Source of the DNA: Flavobacteriaceae bacterium D16
GTDB taxonomy: Bacteria > Bacteroidota > Bacteroidia > Flavobacteriales > Flavobacteriaceae
Assembly: GCA_021295155.1 (NCBI GenBank)
Contig: JAJTJC010000035.1
Coordinates: 1 to 64,000, forward strand
Reading direction: 5' to 3'
DNA length: 64,000 bases
Within the stretch, counting starts at the first letter, position 1. Each line of letters begins with the position of its first letter. The notes below the pieces were generated by a model. It was not told the DNA's origin. It saw only the letters and a program-made list of their open reading frames with translations, and searched no databases. Both the position numbers and the translations under genes were made by a program. This document shows positions 1 through 7,512 of the stretch, piece by piece.

Positions 1-115
1 AACTCAGGTGGCCATGGCGACGGGGTCCACCCCTTACCATTCCGAACAGGGAAGTTAAGCCCGTCAGCGCCGATGGTACTGCTACACCAAGTGGGAGAGT
101 AGGTCGCCGCCTTCT
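1..115 (+). rRNA. rrf: 5S ribosomal RNA
   Basis: The conserved 5S core is readable: the block around 35-62 (CCATTCCGAACAGG followed by GAAGTTAAGCCC) and GATGGTACTGC at 73-83, then GTGGGAGAGTAGGTCG near the 3' end. Terminal helix I can be drawn between AGGTGGC (6-12) and GCCGCCT (106-112), with one T-G pair. The gene is therefore essentially complete, though its 5' terminal base or two may lie outside the window. It is presumably the last gene of an rRNA operon whose 23S gene lies to the left. A rho-independent terminator follows directly. Confidence 0.95.
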
Positions 116-118
116 TTG

Positions 119-152
119 ATCCCGATCATGAAAATGGTCGGGATTTTTTTTG
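119..152 (+). terminator. Rho-independent terminator after 5S rRNA
   Basis: ATCCCGATCA (119-128) pairs with TGGTCGGGAT (135-144) with one G-T pair, and is followed by a run of T. This is the expected end of the rRNA operon transcript. Confidence 0.85.
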
Positions 153-171
153 TGTTATACTGTAAGGGGAG

Positions 172-206
172 AGCCGTGATGTATTGCCTGCGGCAAAAAT
201 CACGGT
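172..206 (+). other. Strong nested hairpin between two terminators (candidate structured RNA)
   Basis: CCGTGAT (174-180) pairs with ATCACGG (199-205). Inside it TTGCC (184-188) pairs with GGCAA (192-196) around a three-base loop TGC. The two stems stack into one hairpin of about 32 bases. It lies downstream of the first 5S terminator and upstream of a second terminator at 271-302, and no protein is read through it. It could be a small RNA, a processing site in a read-through rRNA transcript, or a decayed repeat. No known RNA family was recognised. Confidence 0.4.
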
Positions 207-248
207 CCTGAGCAGCGAGAAAAGCATATCTTTTAGCTGACTCATGGA

Positions 249-266
249 TAGGTCGCCGCCTTCTTT
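249..266 (+). repeat. 18-bp copy of the 5S rRNA 3' end
   Basis: TAGGTCGCCGCCTTCTTT at 249-266 is identical to 100-117, the last bases of the 5S gene and its first flanking bases. Like the original it is followed within a few bases by a terminator. No 5' or middle part of 5S accompanies it, so it looks like the residue of a tandem 5S duplication or of recombination between rRNA operons. Confidence 0.75.
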
Positions 267-269
267 TAA

Positions 270-303
270 ACCCTGACATCGTAAGATCGTCAGGGTTTTT
301 TTT
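270..303 (+). terminator. Second rho-independent terminator
   Basis: CCCTGACATC (271-280) pairs with GATCGTCAGGG (285-295, one bulged C) around loop GTAA, followed by eight T. Its sequence differs from the first terminator, but it sits at the same distance from the duplicated 5S tail. Confidence 0.8.
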
Positions 304-505
304 GCCTTACTACTACCTCCTTCCCTTCAAAAACCTCACCCTAAACTACCTCCAATACCTATCGCGGGGCGCTATGCGCCTCCTCCCCACATAATCAAGA
401 TAACCCCGCTTACTGCCATTCGCAAGCAGAACATGGTAATTTCAAATAAAGGGGAGGATTTCCCTTAATTTTTCAATTATATTTATAAACAACAACCAAA
501 TAAGT
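303..505. other. Intergenic stretch upstream of the first protein gene
   Basis: No coding sequence is evident here. A short hairpin (GGCGC 368-372, loop TAT, GCGCC 376-380) is the only structure seen. The last 30 bases before the ATG at 506 are A-rich, as is common upstream of Bacteroidota start codons. No convincing TAnnTTTG promoter element was found. Confidence 0.4.
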
Positions 506-1816
506 ATGAGCAACAATCCCCAGGACCAAAAGTTCAAGAAATGGCTGGACATCCTTCAACAAGAGAGCTGGCAATTGGAATTGATCATTTCCGGATTTGC
601 TATCTATGGTCTTTTCATGATGATAGACCCCATTGAACTGGCCGCGCAGGAGGCCGAGAATAATGGCAATATGTATCGGGTTCTCCTTATGCAGGGGTTG
701 GGTATTTCCTGGTATATCATAACCATAAACCTAATTACACATGTTATTCTAAGAGGCTTGTGGATAGGGGCGATCGGACTTCGGTATGTATCGGGGGAAA
801 TTGATTATAAAAAATTAAACTATAGTCCAAAATTTAGCCGTCACCTTAATAAAAGGGTGGGTTCTTTTGATAATTACGTTGCTAATCTGGAAAAGTATTG
901 CAGTATAATCTTCGCAGTCACTTTCCTTTTGGTTTTTTACCTTATTGGATTATTGACCATTGTCTTTGTATTTACTCTGCTGGGACTGGCTATAGATAAG
1001 CAGGAAACCCCGGACTGGGTGCGAAACTGGATACTCATTCCTACCATTATCTTTCTGGGTTTTGGTACATTCCTGACTTTTATCGATTTTGCTACACAAG
1101 GTTGGCTAAAAAGGAAAAAATGGATATCCCGATTCTATTATCCTATCTATTGGGTATTTAAATACCTTACCTTATCCTTTTTATATCGACCCATGGTATA
1201 CAATTTCCTGGATACCAAGTTCGGGAAACGGCTAAGTCTTGTTATTGTCCCTCTTTATTTAGCACTCACTATACTCGCAGGTACAGGTTTTAGCACTTCA
1301 AACTACCTGGAGAATGATATGGCTTCCAATTCCTTTACTGCGAATAAGAAGAACTATATGGACGTAATTCAGGAGGAAAAGTTGTTTGCAGATAGAGCAG
1401 CAATCCCGTCTAAAATTATAAACACGCCATATCTCAATGTTTTTGTAGAATACGGCAGTAGTGTGGAAGATGATGTTTTTTATTTCAATAAAGACCTTGA
1501 ACCTGATGAAGATCTCAGAGGAATCTTCTCCGTGTTTTCAGATGGTGTTTTGCCCTGGTCCAAACGTGAGAAATTAGGAGAATATATAAAGACAATAGAA
1601 GATATGTACACCTTGCAGGTAGATACTGTATCATTTAAACCCGAATTCGTAATAACAGAAAATAGTCAGAAACAATTAGGGTTTGAAACTTTCCTCAATA
1701 TACGAGAAATCGAAGAAGGGAAACACAACTTAAAGGTTCTGAGAAAAGACATCAGACGCGATAGTGTTTACAAAAGAACGATAGTTCAAATACCATTCTG
1801 GTATTATCGAGAATAA
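506..1816 (+). CDS. Unrecognised polytopic membrane protein
   Basis: A 436-residue protein of unknown function. It has about six hydrophobic segments (roughly residues 24-40, 65-92, 131-163, 176-196, 212-228 and 243-261), and then a hydrophilic C-terminal domain of about 170 residues (265-436) that is probably extracytoplasmic or cytoplasmic as one block. The N-terminal 23 residues are polar, with no signal peptide. No catalytic motif was recognised. It stands alone after the rRNA operon, 60 bases ahead of the hemolysin III-like gene, so co-transcription with that gene is possible. I expect homologues only in Bacteroidota, but that is inference. Confidence 0.8.
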   Translation: MSNNPQDQKFKKWLDILQQESWQLELIISGFAIYGLFMMIDPIELAAQEAENNGNMYRVLLMQGLGISWYIITINLITHVILRGLWIGAIGLRYVSGEIDYKKLNYSPKFSRHLNKRVGSFDNYVANLEKYCSIIFAVTFLLVFYLIGLLTIVFVFTLLGLAIDKQETPDWVRNWILIPTIIFLGFGTFLTFIDFATQGWLKRKKWISRFYYPIYWVFKYLTLSFLYRPMVYNFLDTKFGKRLSLVIVPLYLALTILAGTGFSTSNYLENDMASNSFTANKKNYMDVIQEEKLFADRAAIPSKIINTPYLNVFVEYGSSVEDDVFYFNKDLEPDEDLRGIFSVFSDGVLPWSKREKLGEYIKTIEDMYTLQVDTVSFKPEFVITENSQKQLGFETFLNIREIEEGKHNLKVLRKDIRRDSVYKRTIVQIPFWYYRE

Positions 1817-1876
1817 TTTCTACAAGCGTATATAGTATTGATAATCAAAATATTAACGGTATTTAATTAAACCCCT

Positions 1877-2497
1877 ATGAACTATAAGGAGGAAGAATAC
1901 TGGAATACAGGTAGTCATGGCTTAGGTGTATTGCTTGGAATAATCGGGTGTTATCTCATGGTCCGGGAAACCGCCGATGAAGGGTTTTGGGAGCGTTTTG
2001 CGGTCTGGGTATATAGTCTTTCTATAATCCTCCTTTTTACCGCCTCAACTACCTATCATGCGGTTGCAGACCCGCGTAAGAAGCGAAAATGGCGTATCCT
2101 GGATCACATCAGTATCTATTACCTCATAGCAGGCACCTATACCCCGGTAGCCCTTATTACCCTTGGAACAGACAATGGCTGGATCATCTTTTATGCCGTG
2201 TGGGCGATTGCCTTAGGCGGAACGATACTTAAACTGTTCTTTACTGGAAAATGGGAGTACTTTTCCATGTTCCTGTATTTGCTCATGGGCTGGATGATTA
2301 TTTTTGATATCCGAAACCTAATGCAGCTTACTTCTTCATTTGGGCTAACCCTGCTTTTTATCGGAGGAGCCTTTTATACCCTGGGTATTTTCTTTTATGC
2401 ATTTCAGCGCATTCCTTACAACCATCTTATCTGGCATTTCTTTGTTTTAGGTGGTGCCATTAGCCATTGGATGTATATCTACCTGGAAGTTATCTAA
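1877..2497 (+). CDS. Hemolysin III / PAQR-family membrane protein
   Basis: The 206 residues fit the hemolysin III (YqfA/TrhA, PAQR) family in length and pattern, with seven hydrophobic helices. Family signatures are visible: SHGLG near residue 13, the STTYHAV segment with His61, LDH with Asp76-His77 followed by a GTYTP turn at 86-90, and the last-helix histidines His187 and His197. In PAQR proteins such histidines and the Asp form a zinc site. Bacterial members are linked to membrane energetics and lipid homeostasis, and true haemolysin activity is unproven for most of them. It is convergent with the ZIP gene, with only seven bases between stops. Confidence 0.88.
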   Translation: MNYKEEEYWNTGSHGLGVLLGIIGCYLMVRETADEGFWERFAVWVYSLSIILLFTASTTYHAVADPRKKRKWRILDHISIYYLIAGTYTPVALITLGTDNGWIIFYAVWAIALGGTILKLFFTGKWEYFSMFLYLLMGWMIIFDIRNLMQLTSSFGLTLLFIGGAFYTLGIFFYAFQRIPYNHLIWHFFVLGGAISHWMYIYLEVI

Positions 2498-2504
2498 GCT
2501 TAAT

Positions 2505-3179
2505 TTAGAAAATTAGGTAGGCAGCAAACAGACCCAGCAGTATTACCAGTAGCTTCCGCAGATTAAAGCTATGCCCCTTGCTGCTTTCAAATAATATTAC
2601 TGTAGAAATGTGTAGAAATACCCCAATTACCACAGCGGTTAGCGGAACGTAATAGATTTCTATACCTGGACTTGATTGAGCTGCATAGGTACCCAATGGA
2701 GTCATCAGCGAGAATAATACCATGAACAGTGCGGCCTGCCAGCTATGGATACGCGAACTGACCAGAAAAATGCTCAGGATGAGGGCAACGGGTAATTTAT
2801 GTATAATGACAGCATATAAAATCGGTTCGTTCTCCGAAATTGGGACCCCCTCCAGGAAAGCATGAACAGACAGGCTGATAAATAACAACCAGGGAAAGAT
2901 TGTTTTTTCTTCGTCAAAATGCATATGTCCATGTTCCGCTCCTTTGGAAAAGAACTCCAGGAATATTTGAAGTACAATACCCAGCATAATATATAACCCA
3001 ATCTCTTTTGCAGTCGACACAGCGTATACTGAAGGCAATAACTCAAAAAGGGTAGTAGCTAGCAGAAAGGAACCACTAAAGGCAAGCAAAAGGGTAATGC
3101 CCAGATTCTTTTTGGGTTTTAACCACAGGACCAGAAAATAACCGACTAGTACGGTGAGAACGGGGAGCCAATAGATCAT
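2505..3179 (-). CDS. ZIP-family divalent metal transporter
   Basis: A 224-residue integral membrane protein of the ZIP (SLC39/ZupT-like) family. The two metal-binding helices are visible: HAFLEG (His106, Glu110) and HKLP (His127). A His-rich loop (residues 81-91, with three His and two acidic residues) precedes the first of them, in the position of the variable ZIP loop. About seven to eight hydrophobic segments cover the chain. It probably imports zinc or another divalent metal, and the exact metal cannot be read from sequence. The start at 3179 is divergent from the methyltransferase gene, with about 75 bases between. Confidence 0.85.
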   Translation of the reverse strand: MIYWLPVLTVLVGYFLVLWLKPKKNLGITLLLAFSGSFLLATTLFELLPSVYAVSTAKEIGLYIMLGIVLQIFLEFFSKGAEHGHMHFDEEKTIFPWLLFISLSVHAFLEGVPISENEPILYAVIIHKLPVALILSIFLVSSRIHSWQAALFMVLFSLMTPLGTYAAQSSPGIEIYYVPLTAVVIGVFLHISTVILFESSKGHSFNLRKLLVILLGLFAAYLIF

Positions 3180-3227
3180 CTAAAGTTTCTTAAAAGGACC
3201 AGGGTCCTATAGCCTCCAAAATTAATG

Positions 3228-3235
3228 TATTTTTG
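3228..3235 (+). promoter_or_regulatory. Bacteroidota -7 promoter element (TATTTTTG)
   Basis: TATTTTTG matches the TAnnTTTG consensus and lies 22 bases before the ATG at 3257. It contains an in-frame TTG at 3233 that could be mistaken for the start codon. Its position in a promoter argues for the downstream ATG. Confidence 0.45.
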
Positions 3236-3256
3236 CCGGTATCAAGAAAGTTTCCT

Positions 3257-4423
3257 ATGGCTCATAATTTCAAAATGCTGGCAAAGTGCTTTTATGGTTT
3301 TGAACCCATACTGGCAAAGGAGTTAAGACAATTGGGGGCTGGAAAGGTTGAGGAAGGAATACGTAATGTTACTTTTGAGGGCGATCTGGGTTTTATGTAC
3401 AAGGCTAATTTATGCCTGAGATCCGCCTTGCGCATTCTGAAACCTATTGCCTCTTTCCCGGTAAGGAGTGAAAATGATCTGTACCGCAGGATTAAGGAGA
3501 TCCCGTGGGAGAGATATCTCGGTCAGGATCAAAGCCTGACGATCGACTCAGTTCTTAAATCGGAAACTTTTACGCACTCCCTCTATGTATCTCAAAAAGC
3601 AAAGGATGCAATTGCCGACAGATTCAGAAATCTTTTCGACAAACGACCTAATGTTGATACCCGCAATCCCGACCTCAGAATCCATATTCACATACAAAAC
3701 CAACAATGCCACCTGTCCCTGGATAGTTCTGGAAATTCCCTACATCACCGTGGTTACAGAACGGCAACGAATATTGCTCCCATAAATGAAGTGCTGGCCG
3801 CAGGATTGCTCCTTATGAGCGGATGGAATGGCCGTTCAGATTTCCTGGACCCGATGTGCGGGAGTGGAACCTTTTTAGTCGAGGCCGCTATGATAGCCTG
3901 TAATATTCCGGCAAATATAAACCGAGAAAGGTTTGGCTTCCAGACCTGGAAAGATTATGATGAATCTCTTTTCGAAAAAATTGTCGAAGCCAGCTTAAAT
4001 AAAACCAGGGAATTTCACTTTAAGATAGAAGGGTATGATAAAGCTCCTTCAGCCGTAAGTAAGGCACGGACTAATATTGAAGAAGCCAAGTTGGAGGAAT
4101 ATATTAGTATAGAGCATCAGGATTTTTTTAAGACGGCTAAAGAGTCCCAGGGTCCGCTGCACATGGTCTTTAATCCTCCTTATGGAGAACGTCTCAATGT
4201 GGAAATGGAACGATTCTACAAACAGATCGGGGATACACTGAAACAAGGGTACCCGAACACTCAGGCCTGGATGATTACTGCCAACCTGGACGCCCTCAAA
4301 CATGTGGGACTGCGAACTTCAAGAAAAATCAAAGTGTATAACGGCCAACTGGAAGCCCGTCTGGTGCAATATGAGATCTATGAAGGAAGCCGTAAATCAA
4401 AATACCAGAATCCTACTACATGA
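3257..4423 (+). CDS. THUMP-domain 23S rRNA methyltransferase (RlmL N-terminal-half type)
   Basis: A 388-residue class I SAM-dependent RNA methyltransferase. The N-terminal part (about 1-165) matches a ferredoxin-like plus THUMP RNA-binding module. The catalytic part carries motif I as DPMCGSGTF from residue 198 and motif IV NPPY at 306-309, typical of guanine-N2 methyltransferases. It matches the single-domain equivalent of the first half of E. coli RlmL, which makes m2G2445 in 23S rRNA. The ATG at 3257 is preferred over an in-frame TTG at 3233, because the TTG lies inside a promoter element and MAHNFKMLAK is the family-like start. It overlaps the next gene by four bases. Confidence 0.88.
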   Translation: MAHNFKMLAKCFYGFEPILAKELRQLGAGKVEEGIRNVTFEGDLGFMYKANLCLRSALRILKPIASFPVRSENDLYRRIKEIPWERYLGQDQSLTIDSVLKSETFTHSLYVSQKAKDAIADRFRNLFDKRPNVDTRNPDLRIHIHIQNQQCHLSLDSSGNSLHHRGYRTATNIAPINEVLAAGLLLMSGWNGRSDFLDPMCGSGTFLVEAAMIACNIPANINRERFGFQTWKDYDESLFEKIVEASLNKTREFHFKIEGYDKAPSAVSKARTNIEEAKLEEYISIEHQDFFKTAKESQGPLHMVFNPPYGERLNVEMERFYKQIGDTLKQGYPNTQAWMITANLDALKHVGLRTSRKIKVYNGQLEARLVQYEIYEGSRKSKYQNPTT

Positions 4424-4650
4424 AACCGGCATATAAAGCACTCTTGCTAAACTTTCTAGCCTTCGGTGCTCTATTTCTGATAGCACGCCTGATTTTAGGG
4501 TACTACTGGCCTGAAAACGCCGTTTTTCTTGCCGTGGGCTCTGCGATTATTGCCAGTATTTTTGCTCCTAAGTTCGCTGTGATTAAAACAAACAGCGGAG
4601 AGAAACAAATGATGAAGTGGATTTTCATCAAGAAGGTACGGCAACTTTAA
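4420..4650 (+). CDS. Small two-helix membrane protein
   Basis: A 76-residue protein with two hydrophobic segments (about 7-28 and 35-52), then a basic tail including KQMMKWIFIKK. The start overlaps the stop of the upstream methyltransferase as ATGA, which implies translational coupling. No family was recognised with confidence. It is probably a flavobacterial conserved hypothetical carried in this operon. Confidence 0.7.
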   Translation: MKPAYKALLLNFLAFGALFLIARLILGYYWPENAVFLAVGSAIIASIFAPKFAVIKTNSGEKQMMKWIFIKKVRQL

Positions 4651-4658
4651 GGGCTATA

Positions 4659-5429
4659 TTATTCCTCACCTTCGGAAGGCTTCTTTCTTTTTTTATAAAG
4701 CGGTAGGAAATAGGAAATAGAATAATTAAACCCCACCCCGAAATTACTCCCGTCAGTAACCTTATTAAACCCGGGTATCCACAGATTAGGGAAGTTGTCC
4801 GATTCTTTATTACTAATTAAGAAACCAAGGCGAACGCTGGCACCCAGGTAGATATTTGCAAATAATTCTGCTTTTAAACCGAAAAGGAATTCCAGCCATG
4901 ATGCGTTAAGGCCTCCATATTCGGCTGGAGCTGATGAACCAGGGGCCAATCCATCTGGAAACCAATAGCGGTTACTGTCGTAAATTGCATTCTCATTAAG
5001 CGTTTGCGAAAAGGTGCTGAATGCGTATCTCCCTCCAATGAATATGGTGTTGTTCATACCATACCAGTTTTCATAAGTGTTGTATTCTACCCCTAATTTG
5101 AGGTAACTTCCATTGGTGGTGTACTTATAAACTTCTGCAACCGGCGCCTCCAAATCATTCCCAAGCTCTTCAACCTGGGTAAAATCTTCGTTCCCCAATT
5201 CTGCCGCCAAATAGAGCTTTTCTGTGATCCTCAAGTCTCCTGTGATCTCTAATCCAGTATAATTCTCATTAAGAAAAGACCGTACAGGCCTGCTTAGGTC
5301 AACACCCAGGCGTATGCCATATTGCAGACGGGTATCCTTTAGGTCTGGTTCTTTGGGATCCAAAGACTCCTGAGACCAGCCCATCATAATACCTCCCAAC
5401 AGGAAAAGCTTAATGAAATATCTTAACAT
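4659..5429 (-). CDS. Outer-membrane-type protein, DUF6048-like
   Basis: A 256-residue secreted protein with a signal peptide (about 1-18, ending near GWSQE) and alternating aromatic/polar strands such as YLKLGVEYN and NFGVGFNYSISYFLP. This pattern, ending in a beta strand and a charged tail, suggests an outer-membrane beta barrel. It appears to be the DUF6048 family, which accompanies rlmD in flavobacteria. Its ATG overlaps the end of the DUF6452-like gene by 20 bases, so the two are probably translated together. Function unknown. Confidence 0.7.
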   Translation of the reverse strand: MLRYFIKLFLLGGIMMGWSQESLDPKEPDLKDTRLQYGIRLGVDLSRPVRSFLNENYTGLEITGDLRITEKLYLAAELGNEDFTQVEELGNDLEAPVAEVYKYTTNGSYLKLGVEYNTYENWYGMNNTIFIGGRYAFSTFSQTLNENAIYDSNRYWFPDGLAPGSSAPAEYGGLNASWLEFLFGLKAELFANIYLGASVRLGFLISNKESDNFPNLWIPGFNKVTDGSNFGVGFNYSISYFLPLYKKRKKPSEGEE

Positions 5430-5913
5430 GGGCGCTAAACTGATTGGTTACTGTAGTGTCAACTACCTCTATGCTTTGAATCCAGTTGTCTGAACCGGAT
5501 GTTAAATCCGGATTTAATTCATTAAAATTTACCACAAAACCACAGGCCCTGGAAACAAAGACCTCTTCTATAGTATAGTTAAAGCTGAGTGTGTCAATGT
5601 TTCCCGTCTCTACCTCATCTTCATCATTTGAATCCAGTATCAGGAAAAATTGAGTAGGGGACTGGTCCGCACGCAAAGGAATAGCGACCGAATCCGTGCT
5701 CGATCGATCAGAGAATGTATTGACAGGAGCTTCCTGACCCAGCCCGATAATACGTAAATTGGTTACACTTTTAAACGATGCTGTGTCCGCTGCATCATAA
5801 AACCTCAAAACAAGCAGAGGGGTGTCTCCATCAACGCAGATGTCATCTTTTTCACAGGCACAAATAAGCATTGAGCCAAGTATGAGTATGAGTAGAAAAA
5901 ACTGCTTTTTCAT
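5410..5913 (-). CDS. Lipoprotein, DUF6452-like
   Basis: A 167-residue predicted lipoprotein, with lipobox LICAC placing the acylated cysteine at residue 20 and acidic residues directly after it, as in many surface-directed Bacteroidota lipoproteins. The rest is a beta-rich domain with a second cysteine in CVDGDTPLL and another in RACGF. It resembles the DUF6452 family. The start overlaps the rlmD stop by four bases, and the downstream gene encodes a probable outer-membrane barrel, so a lipoprotein/barrel pair at the outer membrane is plausible but inferred. Confidence 0.7.
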   Translation of the reverse strand: MKKQFFLLILILGSMLICACEKDDICVDGDTPLLVLRFYDAADTASFKSVTNLRIIGLGQEAPVNTFSDRSSTDSVAIPLRADQSPTQFFLILDSNDEDEVETGNIDTLSFNYTIEEVFVSRACGFVVNFNELNPDLTSGSDNWIQSIEVVDTTVTNQFSAHVKIFH

Positions 5914-7331
5914 CCGGGGTTTTGACGTTTTTCCAAAAGTACAACATTTTCTACGTGGTGAGTTTGTGGAAACATATCCACCGGTTGTACCCTGTTGACT
6001 TGATAATCTGCATCCATAAGTCCCAGGTCTCTTGCCTGAGTAGCGCTATTACAACTAACATATACAATTTTTTCAGGTGCTGCTTTCAGGATTTGTTCCA
6101 CAACATTTTTATGCATTCCCTCTCGTGGGGGGTCCGTTATAATAAGCTGTGGCTTACCTTTTTCTTCCAGGAAGTCATCAGTTAAGAAATCCTTGAGGTC
6201 GCCCGTAAAGAACTCCACATTGTTTATGCTGTTTAATTCCGCATTTTCCTTCGCGGCAGCAATAGCCTCTGGTACGGTTTCAATACCGATCACTTTTTTG
6301 GTCTGTTTAGCAATAAATTGCGCAATGGTTCCTGTACCTGTGTACAGATCGTAAACCAGTTCATTGCCTTTTAGCCCTGCAAATTCCTCTACCACCTTAT
6401 ATAGCATATAAGCCTGTTCTGAATTGGTTTGATAAAAGGATTTTGCGGTGATTTTAAATCGAAGATCCTTCATCTGCTCGAAAATATGGTCTCTGCCGGC
6501 ATAGCAAATTATTTCCTGATCGTACAAGGTGTCGTTGGCTTTGGAATTGATCACGTACAGCAGTGATGTTATATCCGGGAATGATTCCAGTATATGATCG
6601 AGTACTTTCTTGCGATTTTCAGCATCTTCATGGAAAAACTGCAGAAGCACCATGACTTCCCCAATCGATGTTGTTCTTATCATCAAGGTTCTCAAGAGCC
6701 CGCTTTGCCTTCTCGGATTGAAAAATGGGATTTCATGTTTAACTGCAAAATCTTTTACAGCCATCCGAATACTATTTGAAGGTTCCTCCTGTAAATAACA
6801 CGTATTAATATCCAGTACTTTATCCCACATACCAGGGATATGAAAACCCAGGGCATTCTTATCTTCGATAGCTACATCAGAAGCTATTTCTTCTTGTGTC
6901 AGCCACCTGCTGTCTGAAAAAGAAAACTCCATTTTATTTCTGTAAAAATATTCCTGGGCCGATCCTATAATCGGACTAATAGGAGGGAGGGATACTTTTC
7001 CAATTCGGCTGAGGTTATTCACTACTTCTTCCTGCTTGTATTGCAACTGGTGTTCGTAGCTCATGTGCTGCCACTTACAACCGCCGCAGACCCCGAAATG
7101 CTCGCATTTAGGATTAGTTCTCTTATCTGATAGCTGTTTGAATGCTATTGCGGTGGCTTCGTAATAGGCCCTTCGCTTCTTTGTAGTTTGTACCGTAGCT
7201 ACGTCGCCCGGGACAGCATAGGTGATAAATATAACACGTCCGTCAGGTGCCTTACCTATGGCCTTACCCTTAGCTCCCGCGCCGGTAACTTCTATATCTT
7301 CAAAAACCAGACGCTTTTTCCTTTTTCGCAT
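5910..7331 (-). CDS. rlmD: 23S rRNA (uracil-1939-C5)-methyltransferase RlmD
   Basis: A 473-residue protein of the RumA/RlmD family. An N-terminal TRAM domain (about 8-65) precedes the iron-sulfur cysteines C76, C82 and C85 (CEHFGVCGGC). The SAM-binding motif DLYTGTGTIA is near residue 330, DPPREG is near 400, and the catalytic nucleophile is Cys427 in YVSCN. The enzyme methylates U1939 of 23S rRNA. In Gram-positive bacteria the same family also covers U747, and which site is used here cannot be told from sequence. A TAnnTTTG element ends only four bases upstream of the ATG, so the mRNA may be nearly leaderless. Confidence 0.93.
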   Translation of the reverse strand: MRKRKKRLVFEDIEVTGAGAKGKAIGKAPDGRVIFITYAVPGDVATVQTTKKRRAYYEATAIAFKQLSDKRTNPKCEHFGVCGGCKWQHMSYEHQLQYKQEEVVNNLSRIGKVSLPPISPIIGSAQEYFYRNKMEFSFSDSRWLTQEEIASDVAIEDKNALGFHIPGMWDKVLDINTCYLQEEPSNSIRMAVKDFAVKHEIPFFNPRRQSGLLRTLMIRTTSIGEVMVLLQFFHEDAENRKKVLDHILESFPDITSLLYVINSKANDTLYDQEIICYAGRDHIFEQMKDLRFKITAKSFYQTNSEQAYMLYKVVEEFAGLKGNELVYDLYTGTGTIAQFIAKQTKKVIGIETVPEAIAAAKENAELNSINNVEFFTGDLKDFLTDDFLEEKGKPQLIITDPPREGMHKNVVEQILKAAPEKIVYVSCNSATQARDLGLMDADYQVNRVQPVDMFPQTHHVENVVLLEKRQNPG

Positions 7332-7335
7332 GGAT

Positions 7336-7343
7336 CAAAAGTA
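7336..7343 (-). promoter_or_regulatory. -7 promoter element for rlmD
   Basis: On the minus strand this reads TACTTTTG, matching TAnnTTTG. It ends four bases before the rlmD ATG (7331), placing the expected transcription start at or next to the start codon. No clear -33 TTTG was seen at the usual spacing. Confidence 0.4.
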
Positions 7344-7512
7344 AAATCTTTTTTAAGAATAACACTTTTATTTGGTCACAGATTAAACATTCCCGGAATG
7401 GTAATATGAGGTTTTATTAAGCCCATAAATATTTGTAATTTTACAACACTGCGTTGGATGATTTCTCTCCTTAAGAAGGAATTGCTTAAGTATTACATTT
7501 AAAGTTTTTATC

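Noticed and set aside
82-279. Minus-strand open frame across the end of the 5S gene, both terminators and the hairpin
   Set aside because: It overlaps rRNA and two terminators, and its protein has no domain-like pattern.
3233-3235. TTG as the start of the RlmL-like gene
   Set aside because: It lies inside the TATTTTTG promoter element. The ATG at 3257 gives the family-like N-terminus.
4670-4700. Terminator CCTTCGGAAGG at the end of the small membrane protein gene
   Set aside because: The stem is only four to five base pairs and lies inside the coding end of the convergent gene. Too weak to claim.
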